NCBI GenBank assembly: GCA_016744395.1
Contig: JADGEK010000021.1
Location: 1 to 59,778 of the forward strand
DNA: 59,778 nt
Source: Gammaproteobacteria bacterium
GTDB taxonomy: Bacteria; Pseudomonadota; Gammaproteobacteria; GRL18
Direction of reading: 5' to 3'
In this document: piece by piece, positions 8,976 through 16,886 of the stretch
How the letters are laid out: every line of letters starts with the position of its first letter
How positions within the stretch are numbered: position 1 is the first letter of the stretch
Position numbers and translations under genes: made by a program
Notes under the pieces: generated by a model
Database searches by the model: none
The model's input: the letters and a program-made list of their open reading frames with translations, nothing else
Told to the model about the DNA's origin: nothing

Positions 8976-10346
8976 GTGGCTAAAGAAAAAAAAATATTGC
9001 TGATTGTTGAAGACGATCCTGGGCTTCAAAAACAATTGAAATGGAGTTTTGAAAACTATAAAGTCATTATTGCAGGTGATAGAAATGAGGCTATTACGGC
9101 ATTAAGAAGGCATTCTCCCTCTGTTGTCACACTGGATTTAGGCTTACCACCAGACCCTGCAAATGCCAGTGAAGGTCTGGCAACCTTAAAAGAAATCCAG
9201 GAATTATTGCCACAAACCAAAGTGATTGTAGTGACAGGTAATGATGATAGAGAGGTCGCTGTTCAAGCTGTTGCAATGGGTGCCTATGATTTTTATCAAA
9301 AGCCTATAGAAATTGATACCCTTAATCTTATTATTGAACGTGCGTTTAACCTGGATGCCTTAGAAAAAGAAAATAAGCGTTTATCTCATACAGCTGATGA
9401 ACCCTTAGACGGTATGATTGCTGTGAGTAAGCCAATGCTGGATCTTGCTCGTACAGTCGAAAAAATTGCACCCAGTGATGTGACTACTCTACTTCTAGGA
9501 GACAGCGGAACGGGTAAAGAGTTGTTGGCAAAAGCGCTTCATAATCTTAGTTCAAGAAAAAATAAAGCATTTGTTGCAGTTAATTCGGCTGCAATACCAG
9601 AAAATCTACTGGAAAGTGAATTATTTGGTTATGAAAAAGGGGCATTTACTGGGGCTGTAAGACAAACCAAGGGCAAAATTGAATATGCAGACAAAGGTAC
9701 CTTTTTTCTCGATGAAATTGGTGATTTACCAATGGCATTGCAGGCAAAACTCTTACGTTTTTTACAAGAAAGAACAGTAGAGCGGATTGGTGGGCGTACT
9801 GAAATACCAGTTGATATTCGAGTGGTTTGTGCCACTCATCAAAACCTTCAAGATTTAATTGCGCAAGGGCAATTCAGAGAAGATCTTTATTACCGCTTAG
9901 CAGAAATGACAATTAATATACCAGCTTTGAGAAATCGCGAAGGTGATTCTATCGTTATTGCGACGGCTTTTGCTAAGCGCTTCAGTGAGCAACAGCATAA
10001 AAAAATTAAAGGCTTCACAAAAGATGCAGCTCAAGTTATAGAAAACTACAGTTGGCCTGGGAATATTAGAGAGCTTGAAAATAAGGTCAAGCGAGCAGTT
10101 ATTATGTCAGATGGTATTCATATCACGGCCGAAGATTTAGAATTGAGCGTTGAACAAGAAGACTCCTCATTACCACTTAACTTAAAAGAAGTTAGAGAAG
10201 TTGCAGAAACATCAGCAATCAAGCGTGCATTGAGTTATGCTGATAATAATGTCTCTAATGCCGCAAAATTGTTGGGAGTAACAAGGCCAACACTGTATAC
10301 GCTTTTTAATAAATATGGAATTCAAGTTAATAGTGTAGAAAATTAA
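8976..10346 (+). CDS. prsR: Sigma-54-dependent response regulator PrsR
   Basis: Activator of RNA polymerase carrying sigma-54. The receiver domain has the acidic pair at 12-14 and phospho-acceptor Asp54 (VVTLDLGLPPD). The AAA+ domain has Walker A GDSGTGKE (175-182), the sigma-54 contact loop GAFTGA (222-227) and Walker B GTFFLDEIGD. The C-terminus is a Fis-type helix-turn-helix (NVSNAAKLLGVTRPTLYTLF). GTG is the start, preceded by AAAGGGGGAAAAG. A sigma-54 promoter in front of the PEP-CTERM gene (19241) and the shared 17-bp motif nearby are plausible targets; this link is inferred. Confidence 0.94.
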   Translation: MAKEKKILLIVEDDPGLQKQLKWSFENYKVIIAGDRNEAITALRRHSPSVVTLDLGLPPDPANASEGLATLKEIQELLPQTKVIVVTGNDDREVAVQAVAMGAYDFYQKPIEIDTLNLIIERAFNLDALEKENKRLSHTADEPLDGMIAVSKPMLDLARTVEKIAPSDVTTLLLGDSGTGKELLAKALHNLSSRKNKAFVAVNSAAIPENLLESELFGYEKGAFTGAVRQTKGKIEYADKGTFFLDEIGDLPMALQAKLLRFLQERTVERIGGRTEIPVDIRVVCATHQNLQDLIAQGQFREDLYYRLAEMTINIPALRNREGDSIVIATAFAKRFSEQQHKKIKGFTKDAAQVIENYSWPGNIRELENKVKRAVIMSDGIHITAEDLELSVEQEDSSLPLNLKEVREVAETSAIKRALSYADNNVSNAAKLLGVTRPTLYTLFNKYGIQVNSVEN

Positions 10347-10407
10347 GAGTATTTTCGTCAATTACAGTTAGTCAGAATGACAAAATTATTAATATTAGGA
10401 AAGAATT

Positions 10408-13176
10408 ATGAAAAGGTTTAACCAGGTTATCACTGCTAGTATTTTTACATTACTTTTTATTTTTTCTGTGAATAGCCATGCATCAAACTATGTTGTGGAT
10501 GCAAAAAAAAATATAGCAAATGGTGAGTATAAAACAGCTATTATTCAGTTAAAAAATTATTTGAAAGAATCTCCTGATGATGCCCAAGCTCGTTACTTGC
10601 TTGGGATGAGTTATCAAAAAAGTGGTAACCTTGCAGGAGCATCTAAGGAATTTGAAAAAGCTTACAAGACGAATAAAAATGATCACAAAATACAGTTGGC
10701 TTATGCAAAAATTTTAAAATTAAAAAATAAAGAACAAGCTAAGAATATCCTGCTACAAAACTACGAAGATAATTCAGATGAAAGCCAGAGGTTGGTCATC
10801 CTTGCTGAAATTGCATTAAGTGAGAATAAATTAGCGGATGCTACAGAGTTGTTAAAAAGAGCAGAAGAGTTAAATAATACTGCTGAAGTGCAGTTAGCTT
10901 TTGTGACATTGGCTATTGTGGAAAAAGATGGAGCTGGAGCTGATAAAAGATTAGAAGAGATCTTAAAAAAAGACAATAAAAATAAAACCGCCTTATTTTT
11001 AAAGGCAATGAGATTCAGTAATAAAAATGAACTCCAAAAGTCACTGGACATTTTTGATCAACTTTATAAAGAATACCCAAATGATCTACGATTTTTGCTT
11101 GAGAGAGCTGGGGTAAAATACAAGAAAAAAGATTATGAAGGTGTGGAGCAGGACTTATCTGTTATTCTCAATAAGAACAAAAACTTTCCTCAAGCAAATT
11201 CATTGATGTCATTGAGCAAGTTGCAACAAAAAGACTATAAGTCAGCTAGAGAGTATACCCAAAAAGTTCTTAATATTTTACCAGATCATTCCCTTTCATT
11301 ATTTGTTAGTGGTGTGTCTGAATTTGCCCTTGGAAATTTGAATCAAGCTGAGAAAGCTTTGAATCAAGTTTTGTTCAAATTTCCAGATAATCTTGAAGCT
11401 CAAAGTATTTTATCGTCTTTATACATTGCAAAAAAAGAGGGTGAGCAAGCACTGTTGATTCTGGAATCAATAGATAAAGACACTATAGAAAAAAATGCCA
11501 AATTATTATTGAATCTTGGTACTGCTTATTTATTAATAGGTGAACATGAAAAAGCAATGCTGGCATTAAATCAAGCAAAAAAAATTGAACCAGATAATAA
11601 ATTAGTCAATGAAAGACTCGTTGTAGGTTACTTCAAATCGAAAGATATGAAAAATGCCATAGCAAGTTTAGAGAGCATTGCTGCGGACAAGAAAAATATG
11701 CAGGCTCAATATTTGCTTGTTATGACCTATATTCAAAATAAAGAATTTGATAAAGCAAAAGAAACAATCAAGCGATTGAAAATACAATCACCCAATGATC
11801 CTAACTTACATAATTTTGAAGCTGCCTTGCATTTGATCAATAAAAATATAGAATTAGCATATTTATCCTATCAGCAGGCAATTAAACTAGATGCCAACTA
11901 CATACCAGCCTATTTGGGTATTATCAGGATTCATATGGATAAGAATGAATATGACATTGCTGATAATTTGTTTGAAAAAATATTAAGTACTAATAATAAA
12001 TACATAAAAGCCTGGTTAGGAAGAGCTGCTATTGCTGAAAAAAAAGGGGAGGCTGAGAAGGTTGAATTTTTTATCACAGAGGGCTTAAATCATTCTAAAG
12101 GCGAGGTTAAATCTGAGCTGATTGCTCTGACGCAGTTGGCAAAATGGTACAACAGGCAGGGGCAGAAAGAGAAGGTCTTAGAATTAGGTCGTGAGATAGT
12201 ACAACGTTACCCAAATAATGCAACAGCTCAGTTTTTTCAAGTGAAAGCACTATTACTTAATGGAAAAAGCCAGTCAGCAGAAATGGCTTTAGAAAAGCTA
12301 CTTTATAATGACTCTGAAAATCGAACTTATCAATTATTGTTAGTTCGTTTGATGGTAGAAAAAAAAGATAATCAGAGAGCTTTCCATTTATTAGATAATA
12401 TCCTTAAGTCTAATTCAAATGATAGACAGGCAATGCTGTTGAAAGGTAAATTATTAGCATTAGAAGGGCAAAATAAAAAAGCAATTGAAACTAGTCGGCT
12501 CTACCAACAAGTCTTTCCTGAAGGTTCGGCTGGTTTTCAATTAGAGGCTGATGTCCTTTTAGCAGAAAAAAAATATGAAAAGGCACTGGTAAAATATCAG
12601 ATAGCATTTAAAAAAACAGCAAGCGATCAATTATTACTAAAAATAGTAAGCTTACTTATCAAACAGAAGAAAACCGATGAAGCAATTGAGTTTTTGACTG
12701 ATGTGATTACTGGGGATAATGCCAATATTATTGCACGTTATCGTTTGGCCGTATTATTACAGAAACAACAGAAAAATGAACTGGCAATTGAGCAATACAA
12801 GGCATTAATTTCACTTGAACCTAGCAATGTTTTGGCGCTAAATAATTTGGCATGGATGTTATCGGAGAAGGGTGATGGAGATGCGTTAAAATTGGGAAAA
12901 AAAGCTTATGAGTCAGCTCCAGATTCTCCAGCAATCCTTGATACTTACGGCTATATCTTACTGAAAGAAAATCACCTGGAAGAGGGCACAAAATTACTAC
13001 AAAAAGCTGTAGAATTAGCGCCAAAAGCCTATGATATTCATTATCATCTCGCAAAAGCCTACTTTTTAGCTGGAAAGACTCAAAAAGCTAAAAATGTACT
13101 GAGTCTTGTTTTAAATGAAGATGCTAATTTTTCTGAAAAAGAAAATGCAAAAAAACTATTTAATCAGTTACAATAG
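10408..13176 (+). CDS. prsT: PrsT-like TPR repeat protein of the PEP-CTERM system
   Basis: A 922-residue exported protein. A signal peptide (ITASIFTLLFIFSVNSHAS, about 8-26) lacks a lipobox Cys, so signal peptidase I cleavage is likely. The rest is nearly continuous tetratricopeptide repeats (ARYLLGMSYQKSGNLAGASKEF, ALNNLAWMLSEKGDGDALKL and many others; at least 20 by eye). TPR superhelices of this type scaffold polysaccharide or protein export across the periplasm. Its place after prsK/prsR and its size match PrsT. AGGAAAG lies 6 bases before the ATG. It is lysine- and asparagine-rich. Confidence 0.88.
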   Translation: MKRFNQVITASIFTLLFIFSVNSHASNYVVDAKKNIANGEYKTAIIQLKNYLKESPDDAQARYLLGMSYQKSGNLAGASKEFEKAYKTNKNDHKIQLAYAKILKLKNKEQAKNILLQNYEDNSDESQRLVILAEIALSENKLADATELLKRAEELNNTAEVQLAFVTLAIVEKDGAGADKRLEEILKKDNKNKTALFLKAMRFSNKNELQKSLDIFDQLYKEYPNDLRFLLERAGVKYKKKDYEGVEQDLSVILNKNKNFPQANSLMSLSKLQQKDYKSAREYTQKVLNILPDHSLSLFVSGVSEFALGNLNQAEKALNQVLFKFPDNLEAQSILSSLYIAKKEGEQALLILESIDKDTIEKNAKLLLNLGTAYLLIGEHEKAMLALNQAKKIEPDNKLVNERLVVGYFKSKDMKNAIASLESIAADKKNMQAQYLLVMTYIQNKEFDKAKETIKRLKIQSPNDPNLHNFEAALHLINKNIELAYLSYQQAIKLDANYIPAYLGIIRIHMDKNEYDIADNLFEKILSTNNKYIKAWLGRAAIAEKKGEAEKVEFFITEGLNHSKGEVKSELIALTQLAKWYNRQGQKEKVLELGREIVQRYPNNATAQFFQVKALLLNGKSQSAEMALEKLLYNDSENRTYQLLLVRLMVEKKDNQRAFHLLDNILKSNSNDRQAMLLKGKLLALEGQNKKAIETSRLYQQVFPEGSAGFQLEADVLLAEKKYEKALVKYQIAFKKTASDQLLLKIVSLLIKQKKTDEAIEFLTDVITGDNANIIARYRLAVLLQKQQKNELAIEQYKALISLEPSNVLALNNLAWMLSEKGDGDALKLGKKAYESAPDSPAILDTYGYILLKENHLEEGTKLLQKAVELAPKAYDIHYHLAKAYFLAGKTQKAKNVLSLVLNEDANFSEKENAKKLFNQLQ

Positions 13177-13268
13177 AAATCAATATGATCTATCAAATAA
13201 AAATTATAAAACCAAAGATAGGAAAATAATTATTAAATTCAAATTCTAATATTTGAAACAAACTCAGG

Positions 13269-14537
13269 ATGACTATCAAAATGTCAATAAAGTTAATCAT
13301 TGCACGTACAGCAAAAGAGCTGGATGATGTCTTTAGATTGCGCTATGAAGTCTATGTCCTTGACAAAGGAAGATTTTCACTTGATGCGGCATCAAATGAA
13401 AATAAATTTAGAATCGTTGACCGTTTTGACACTATTCCTGATGTGGCTAACATTATTGCTTATGAAAATGGTGTGCCTGTTGCCTGTATGCGTGTAAATA
13501 GAGACTCTGAAATAGGCCTTCCTGCTGAAGTTCACTTTGATTTTTCTAGTTGTAGAGAAAGAATTAAACAGGAGTGTGAAGAAAGACAAATTAATCAGGT
13601 CATTGTTAGTGGCGGCATGCTGGCCATTAAAGAAAAGTGGCGGAATCAAAGAAATATTATTCATGCGATGTTTAAAACAGCGATAAATATTATGCATGGT
13701 CTTGGTGCCTCTCACTTGATTACTTCTGTGAGTGAAGTGACTCAATCCCTCTATGGAAGAATGGGACTTGAAGTGGTTGGAGAATCTAAGTGGTGTGAAT
13801 CGATAGGAGATAATTTAGTGCCTATGGTTGCGTCATTTGATAAAATTATTAAATGGGGATTTGGTGACCTTAACAAGGAAGGATACTCTATCTGGCTTGA
13901 TGGCCTGAACGATTACTATGAACGCATTGTGCTCTCGGCGGGCGAGGTGTTGTTTTATCAGGGCGATATTGCTGAAAATGCTTATGTGATAGAAGATGGC
14001 TGGCTCTCGGTTTCAAGGACCGATAAGAATGATAATGAACTGATCTTATCAAATCTTTCTAAAGGTGAATTATTTGGTGAATTAGCACTTTTTGATCAAA
14101 AGCCCAGATCAGCCACAGCAACAGCATTGACGAATGTCGAAATTAATGTGATACCCAAAAAATCTTTTTTAACAATGATTAAAAATAACCCAGAAAAAAT
14201 GGGTACTTTACTTAGTTATTTTTCAAAGCGATTACGTGATATGGATGAGCAAGCCATGATGCATGTTTTTGCACCTCAGACGGCACGTATACAGTTTGAA
14301 CTGAAAAAAATATGGCAGTCAGCCCCTCCTGATAGAAAGCTTCCTGATACTCGTACAGCAAAGGTTGGACCAAAACAAATTGCGAGTTCTGCACATGTAC
14401 ATATCGAAGATGTTATGCTCAATCTTGAGCAAGAAAAAACTGAAGGGAACTTAGAATATAGCCAAAAAACGATTCGTTTTTTTAAATCCCCTATTATTAG
14501 TTCGGAAAATACCCCACAGTTACACATAGACAGTTGA
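13269..14537 (+). CDS. N-acyl-synthase-like acyltransferase fused to cyclic-nucleotide-binding and Crp-like HTH domains
   Basis: Three parts are visible. Residues 5-190 look like the GNAT/autoinducer-synthase-type fold of long-chain N-acyl amino acid synthases (FRLRYEVYVLDKGRF, later VACMRVNRDSE, ITSVSEVTQSLYGRMGLEVVG). Residues about 210-335 are a cyclic-nucleotide-binding domain with an intact phosphate cassette GELFGELALFDQKPRSA (from 266; Arg280). Residues about 340-410 (ARIQFELKKIW, then GPKQIASSAHVHIEDVMLNL and GNLEYSQKTIRFF) resemble the winged helix of Crp. ATG 13281 has AGGA 11 bases upstream and may be the true start. The domain reading is mine; substrate and ligand are unknown. Confidence 0.75.
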   Translation: MTIKMSIKLIIARTAKELDDVFRLRYEVYVLDKGRFSLDAASNENKFRIVDRFDTIPDVANIIAYENGVPVACMRVNRDSEIGLPAEVHFDFSSCRERIKQECEERQINQVIVSGGMLAIKEKWRNQRNIIHAMFKTAINIMHGLGASHLITSVSEVTQSLYGRMGLEVVGESKWCESIGDNLVPMVASFDKIIKWGFGDLNKEGYSIWLDGLNDYYERIVLSAGEVLFYQGDIAENAYVIEDGWLSVSRTDKNDNELILSNLSKGELFGELALFDQKPRSATATALTNVEINVIPKKSFLTMIKNNPEKMGTLLSYFSKRLRDMDEQAMMHVFAPQTARIQFELKKIWQSAPPDRKLPDTRTAKVGPKQIASSAHVHIEDVMLNLEQEKTEGNLEYSQKTIRFFKSPIISSENTPQLHIDS

Positions 14538-14538
14538 A

Positions 14539-15480
14539 TTATTTTTTTACTGTTTTCAGTATGGATTCCAGAGATATAAGATCCACAAGAGATCTGAATA
14601 AAATCGCATTATTTCTCACTAGCCCGTAACATTCATACGTTTTTATATTTGTCTCCGTTTTCTTTTCCTGAAGATGGATTAATATATGCAATATATCATT
14701 ACTTTTTAAAGTGGATAACAATTGACGATCAACACTTATTTTGTGTGAAAGATAGACCATCGGCGAACGCTCAAAGTCCAGGCCATTTTGCATGAATTTT
14801 TCCAGTAAAGCACAGGAAATAAACGCACAAGGAAAAATCTCGGGGAACTGGTACTTATTCTCTAATTCATCAAAAAATAGTCGTTGATCGACCATAGAGC
14901 CACACAGAAAATTTTTAGCATTACTGACATTAATAAACTTCCTTTTTAAAAAGAAGCTATTTTTTTTTCCCAAAATATTAGCTTTAATAAAGCTACGATC
15001 AGCATACGTTTTCAAAGCTTCAAAATTTCTATTAAAATCTGGCTCGGGTAAAAATAAAGGTAGTTGCGTTTCTTTTTTAAAGCCAATTAAAGCCAGTTTG
15101 TCCCCTGCTTTGACACTGACTCTATTGCTTAATGAGGGTGGAGTAATGTCTGTTGATTGAGCTATTGTCGTTTGTTTTACATCGACACAGATCCCCTGCC
15201 CAGGTTTTATCGCATTAGCAAAAGAAAACTGATAATTACTAAAATTCAGATTATTCTTAATAATAAAGTTATTTTCATTATTAATTTGTCGATGATGATA
15301 AATTTTATTCTCAATTAATGATTCTATTTGAAAGCCAAGCACAATCGGCCCCTTAAAAGGATTTTGTAAAATCCTTGACCATTTATGGCTGTCATGAAAT
15401 AAATTAAAGTCATCTGTAGCATTGCGTGCAACATCAATGTGAATTTGACTAAATTGTTCGTGGTTTGTTTGAGAGACCAT
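14539..15480 (-). CDS. MaoC-like hotdog-fold protein
   Basis: A 313-residue cytoplasmic protein. Residues 13-55 fit the MaoC/hydratase signature (DVARNATDDFNLFHDSHKW then NPFKGPIVLGFQ), where Asp and His usually hydrate enoyl thioesters. A second, weaker hotdog-like half may follow (about 185-310: CAFISCALLEKFM...PMVYLSHKISV). The exact active-site pattern D-x-N-x-x-H is altered to D-F-N-L-F-H, which keeps N and H. It could act on acyl-CoA or acyl-ACP feeding the neighbouring acyltransferases. It is convergent with the gene before it (1-base gap) and divergent from the next one. Confidence 0.6.
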   Translation of the reverse strand: MVSQTNHEQFSQIHIDVARNATDDFNLFHDSHKWSRILQNPFKGPIVLGFQIESLIENKIYHHRQINNENNFIIKNNLNFSNYQFSFANAIKPGQGICVDVKQTTIAQSTDITPPSLSNRVSVKAGDKLALIGFKKETQLPLFLPEPDFNRNFEALKTYADRSFIKANILGKKNSFFLKRKFINVSNAKNFLCGSMVDQRLFFDELENKYQFPEIFPCAFISCALLEKFMQNGLDFERSPMVYLSHKISVDRQLLSTLKSNDILHILIHLQEKKTETNIKTYECYGLVRNNAILFRSLVDLISLESILKTVKK

Positions 15481-15622
15481 ATATTACCCTCGAGATTGCT
15501 TAAACTTCAGAATTTAGCACTTAAAAAATGACACGTCCATAGCATCTTGTAGTTTTTATAGCTATACTCAAGTTAACGGGGGATGTCTTTGATTATGCGA
15601 GTCTTTTATACGAAATGAATTT

Positions 15623-16096
15623 ATGAATAATATCCTTAAAGATATACTGGATGATCCACACTTTTCAGAAGGATCAGCTTGGAAGCGGCGCTGTTTTCGT
15701 CATAATGAAATAATTGTCGAAGAAGGTCAGGATGGTGGTTCTTTATTCTATATTGAAGAAGGGCAATTAAGAGTGGCAGGTAATATTGAGCTTGAGGAAC
15801 ATAAACACATTCAGCCTGGAATTTGGGAACTTGAAAAAGGTGAAATTTTTGGTGAAATTGCACTGTATGAGTCACAGCTTCGAACTGCCTCGGTACGTGC
15901 AACATCAGATGGTTGTCTAGTGGAAATTGATGGCGAAAAGCTAGGCATTTATCTGGATGCTCACCCTTCTCTTGGTTACCTGTTTTATAAAGATTTGTTT
16001 GAAATACTCATTGGTCGGTTGAGCCGAGCCAATCATCGAGTGAATGATCTCTTTGCATGGGGTTTAAAAGTCCATGGCATCGAGCAGCATTTATAA
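15623..16096 (+). CDS. Stand-alone cyclic-nucleotide-binding protein
   Basis: 157 residues, nearly all one cyclic-nucleotide-binding beta-barrel. FRHNEIIVEEGQDGGSLFYI opens the domain, and the phosphate-binding cassette is GEIFGEIALYESQLRTAS, with Arg87 in the ligand-binding position. No DNA-binding or enzyme domain is attached. The next gene starts 23 bases before this one ends, so the two products are probably made together and may form a complex. The neighbouring fusion at 13269, which joins the same two functions in one chain, supports this. Confidence 0.8.
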   Translation: MNNILKDILDDPHFSEGSAWKRRCFRHNEIIVEEGQDGGSLFYIEEGQLRVAGNIELEEHKHIQPGIWELEKGEIFGEIALYESQLRTASVRATSDGCLVEIDGEKLGIYLDAHPSLGYLFYKDLFEILIGRLSRANHRVNDLFAWGLKVHGIEQHL

Positions 16097-16859
16097 TCTT
16101 ATGAAAGAGAAGCAGCATGATAATGGTTTAACCCTGGCCCAAACCTTTCAAAAGTACTTTTCAATTGAGCTGGCAAATACCCCAGAATTGAAACAGAAAG
16201 CCTATAATATTCGATACCATGTTTATTGCAAAGAATTTGAATATGAATCCATTGATTCTTGCCCCAATGAAATGGAAACAGATGAATATGATGATTCTTC
16301 ATTACATTGCTTGATTATCCATAATGAAACGAATATCCCAGCAGCATGTGTCCGACTTGTACCAGCAACTGGTAGTGACTTAATCTTTGACTTATTGCCT
16401 TTTGAAAAGTATTGCTCAAGCAGCCTTGATAAAGAATTTATTAAGCAATTACATTTGGACAGAAATACAGAATGTGAAATTTCACGATTGGCGGTTGATG
16501 GAATCTTTCGCAAGCGTTCAGGTGAAGCTTTAACACGATTTGGTGATGTCAATCTGGAATTTTCCAAAGAAGAACAACGTACTTTTTTGTTGATTGCTGT
16601 GGCTGCATTTCTTGCCGCAACGGTATTGACTGAGCTATCAGGTAAGACCAATGTGTTTGCTATGATGGAACCCTTTTTACCCAGATTGTTAAGGCGTTCA
16701 GGTCTTATATTCCAGAGAGCGGGAAAGGATATTGACTACCATGGGATCAGAGCCCCCTATTTTATAACCACACAGTCTGCATTGGACAACATGCGTCCTG
16801 AACTACTAGAGCTGTATCATTGGATACATCAAAATATAGAACCTTCGTACTTAAAATGA
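16074..16859 (+). CDS. PEP-CTERM/exosortase system-associated acyltransferase
   Basis: A GNAT-like acyltransferase of the family found beside PEP-CTERM loci and related to long-chain N-acyl amino acid synthases. Visible marks: KQKAYNIRYHVYCKEFEYE (start of the LuxI-like fold, about 44-62), CLIIHNETNIPAACVRLVPA, and the conserved CEISRLAVDGIFRKR (about 142-156). The alpha-helical tail includes TNVFAMMEPFLPRLLRRSG. Expected reaction: transfer of an acyl group from acyl-ACP or acyl-CoA to an amine. The ATG at 16074 overlaps the upstream gene; ATG 16101 is an alternative but has no better ribosome site. Confidence 0.88.
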   Translation: MASSSIYNLMKEKQHDNGLTLAQTFQKYFSIELANTPELKQKAYNIRYHVYCKEFEYESIDSCPNEMETDEYDDSSLHCLIIHNETNIPAACVRLVPATGSDLIFDLLPFEKYCSSSLDKEFIKQLHLDRNTECEISRLAVDGIFRKRSGEALTRFGDVNLEFSKEEQRTFLLIAVAAFLAATVLTELSGKTNVFAMMEPFLPRLLRRSGLIFQRAGKDIDYHGIRAPYFITTQSALDNMRPELLELYHWIHQNIEPSYLK

Positions 16860-16886
16860 GATTAATTCAGATATCAGAGAATTGTT

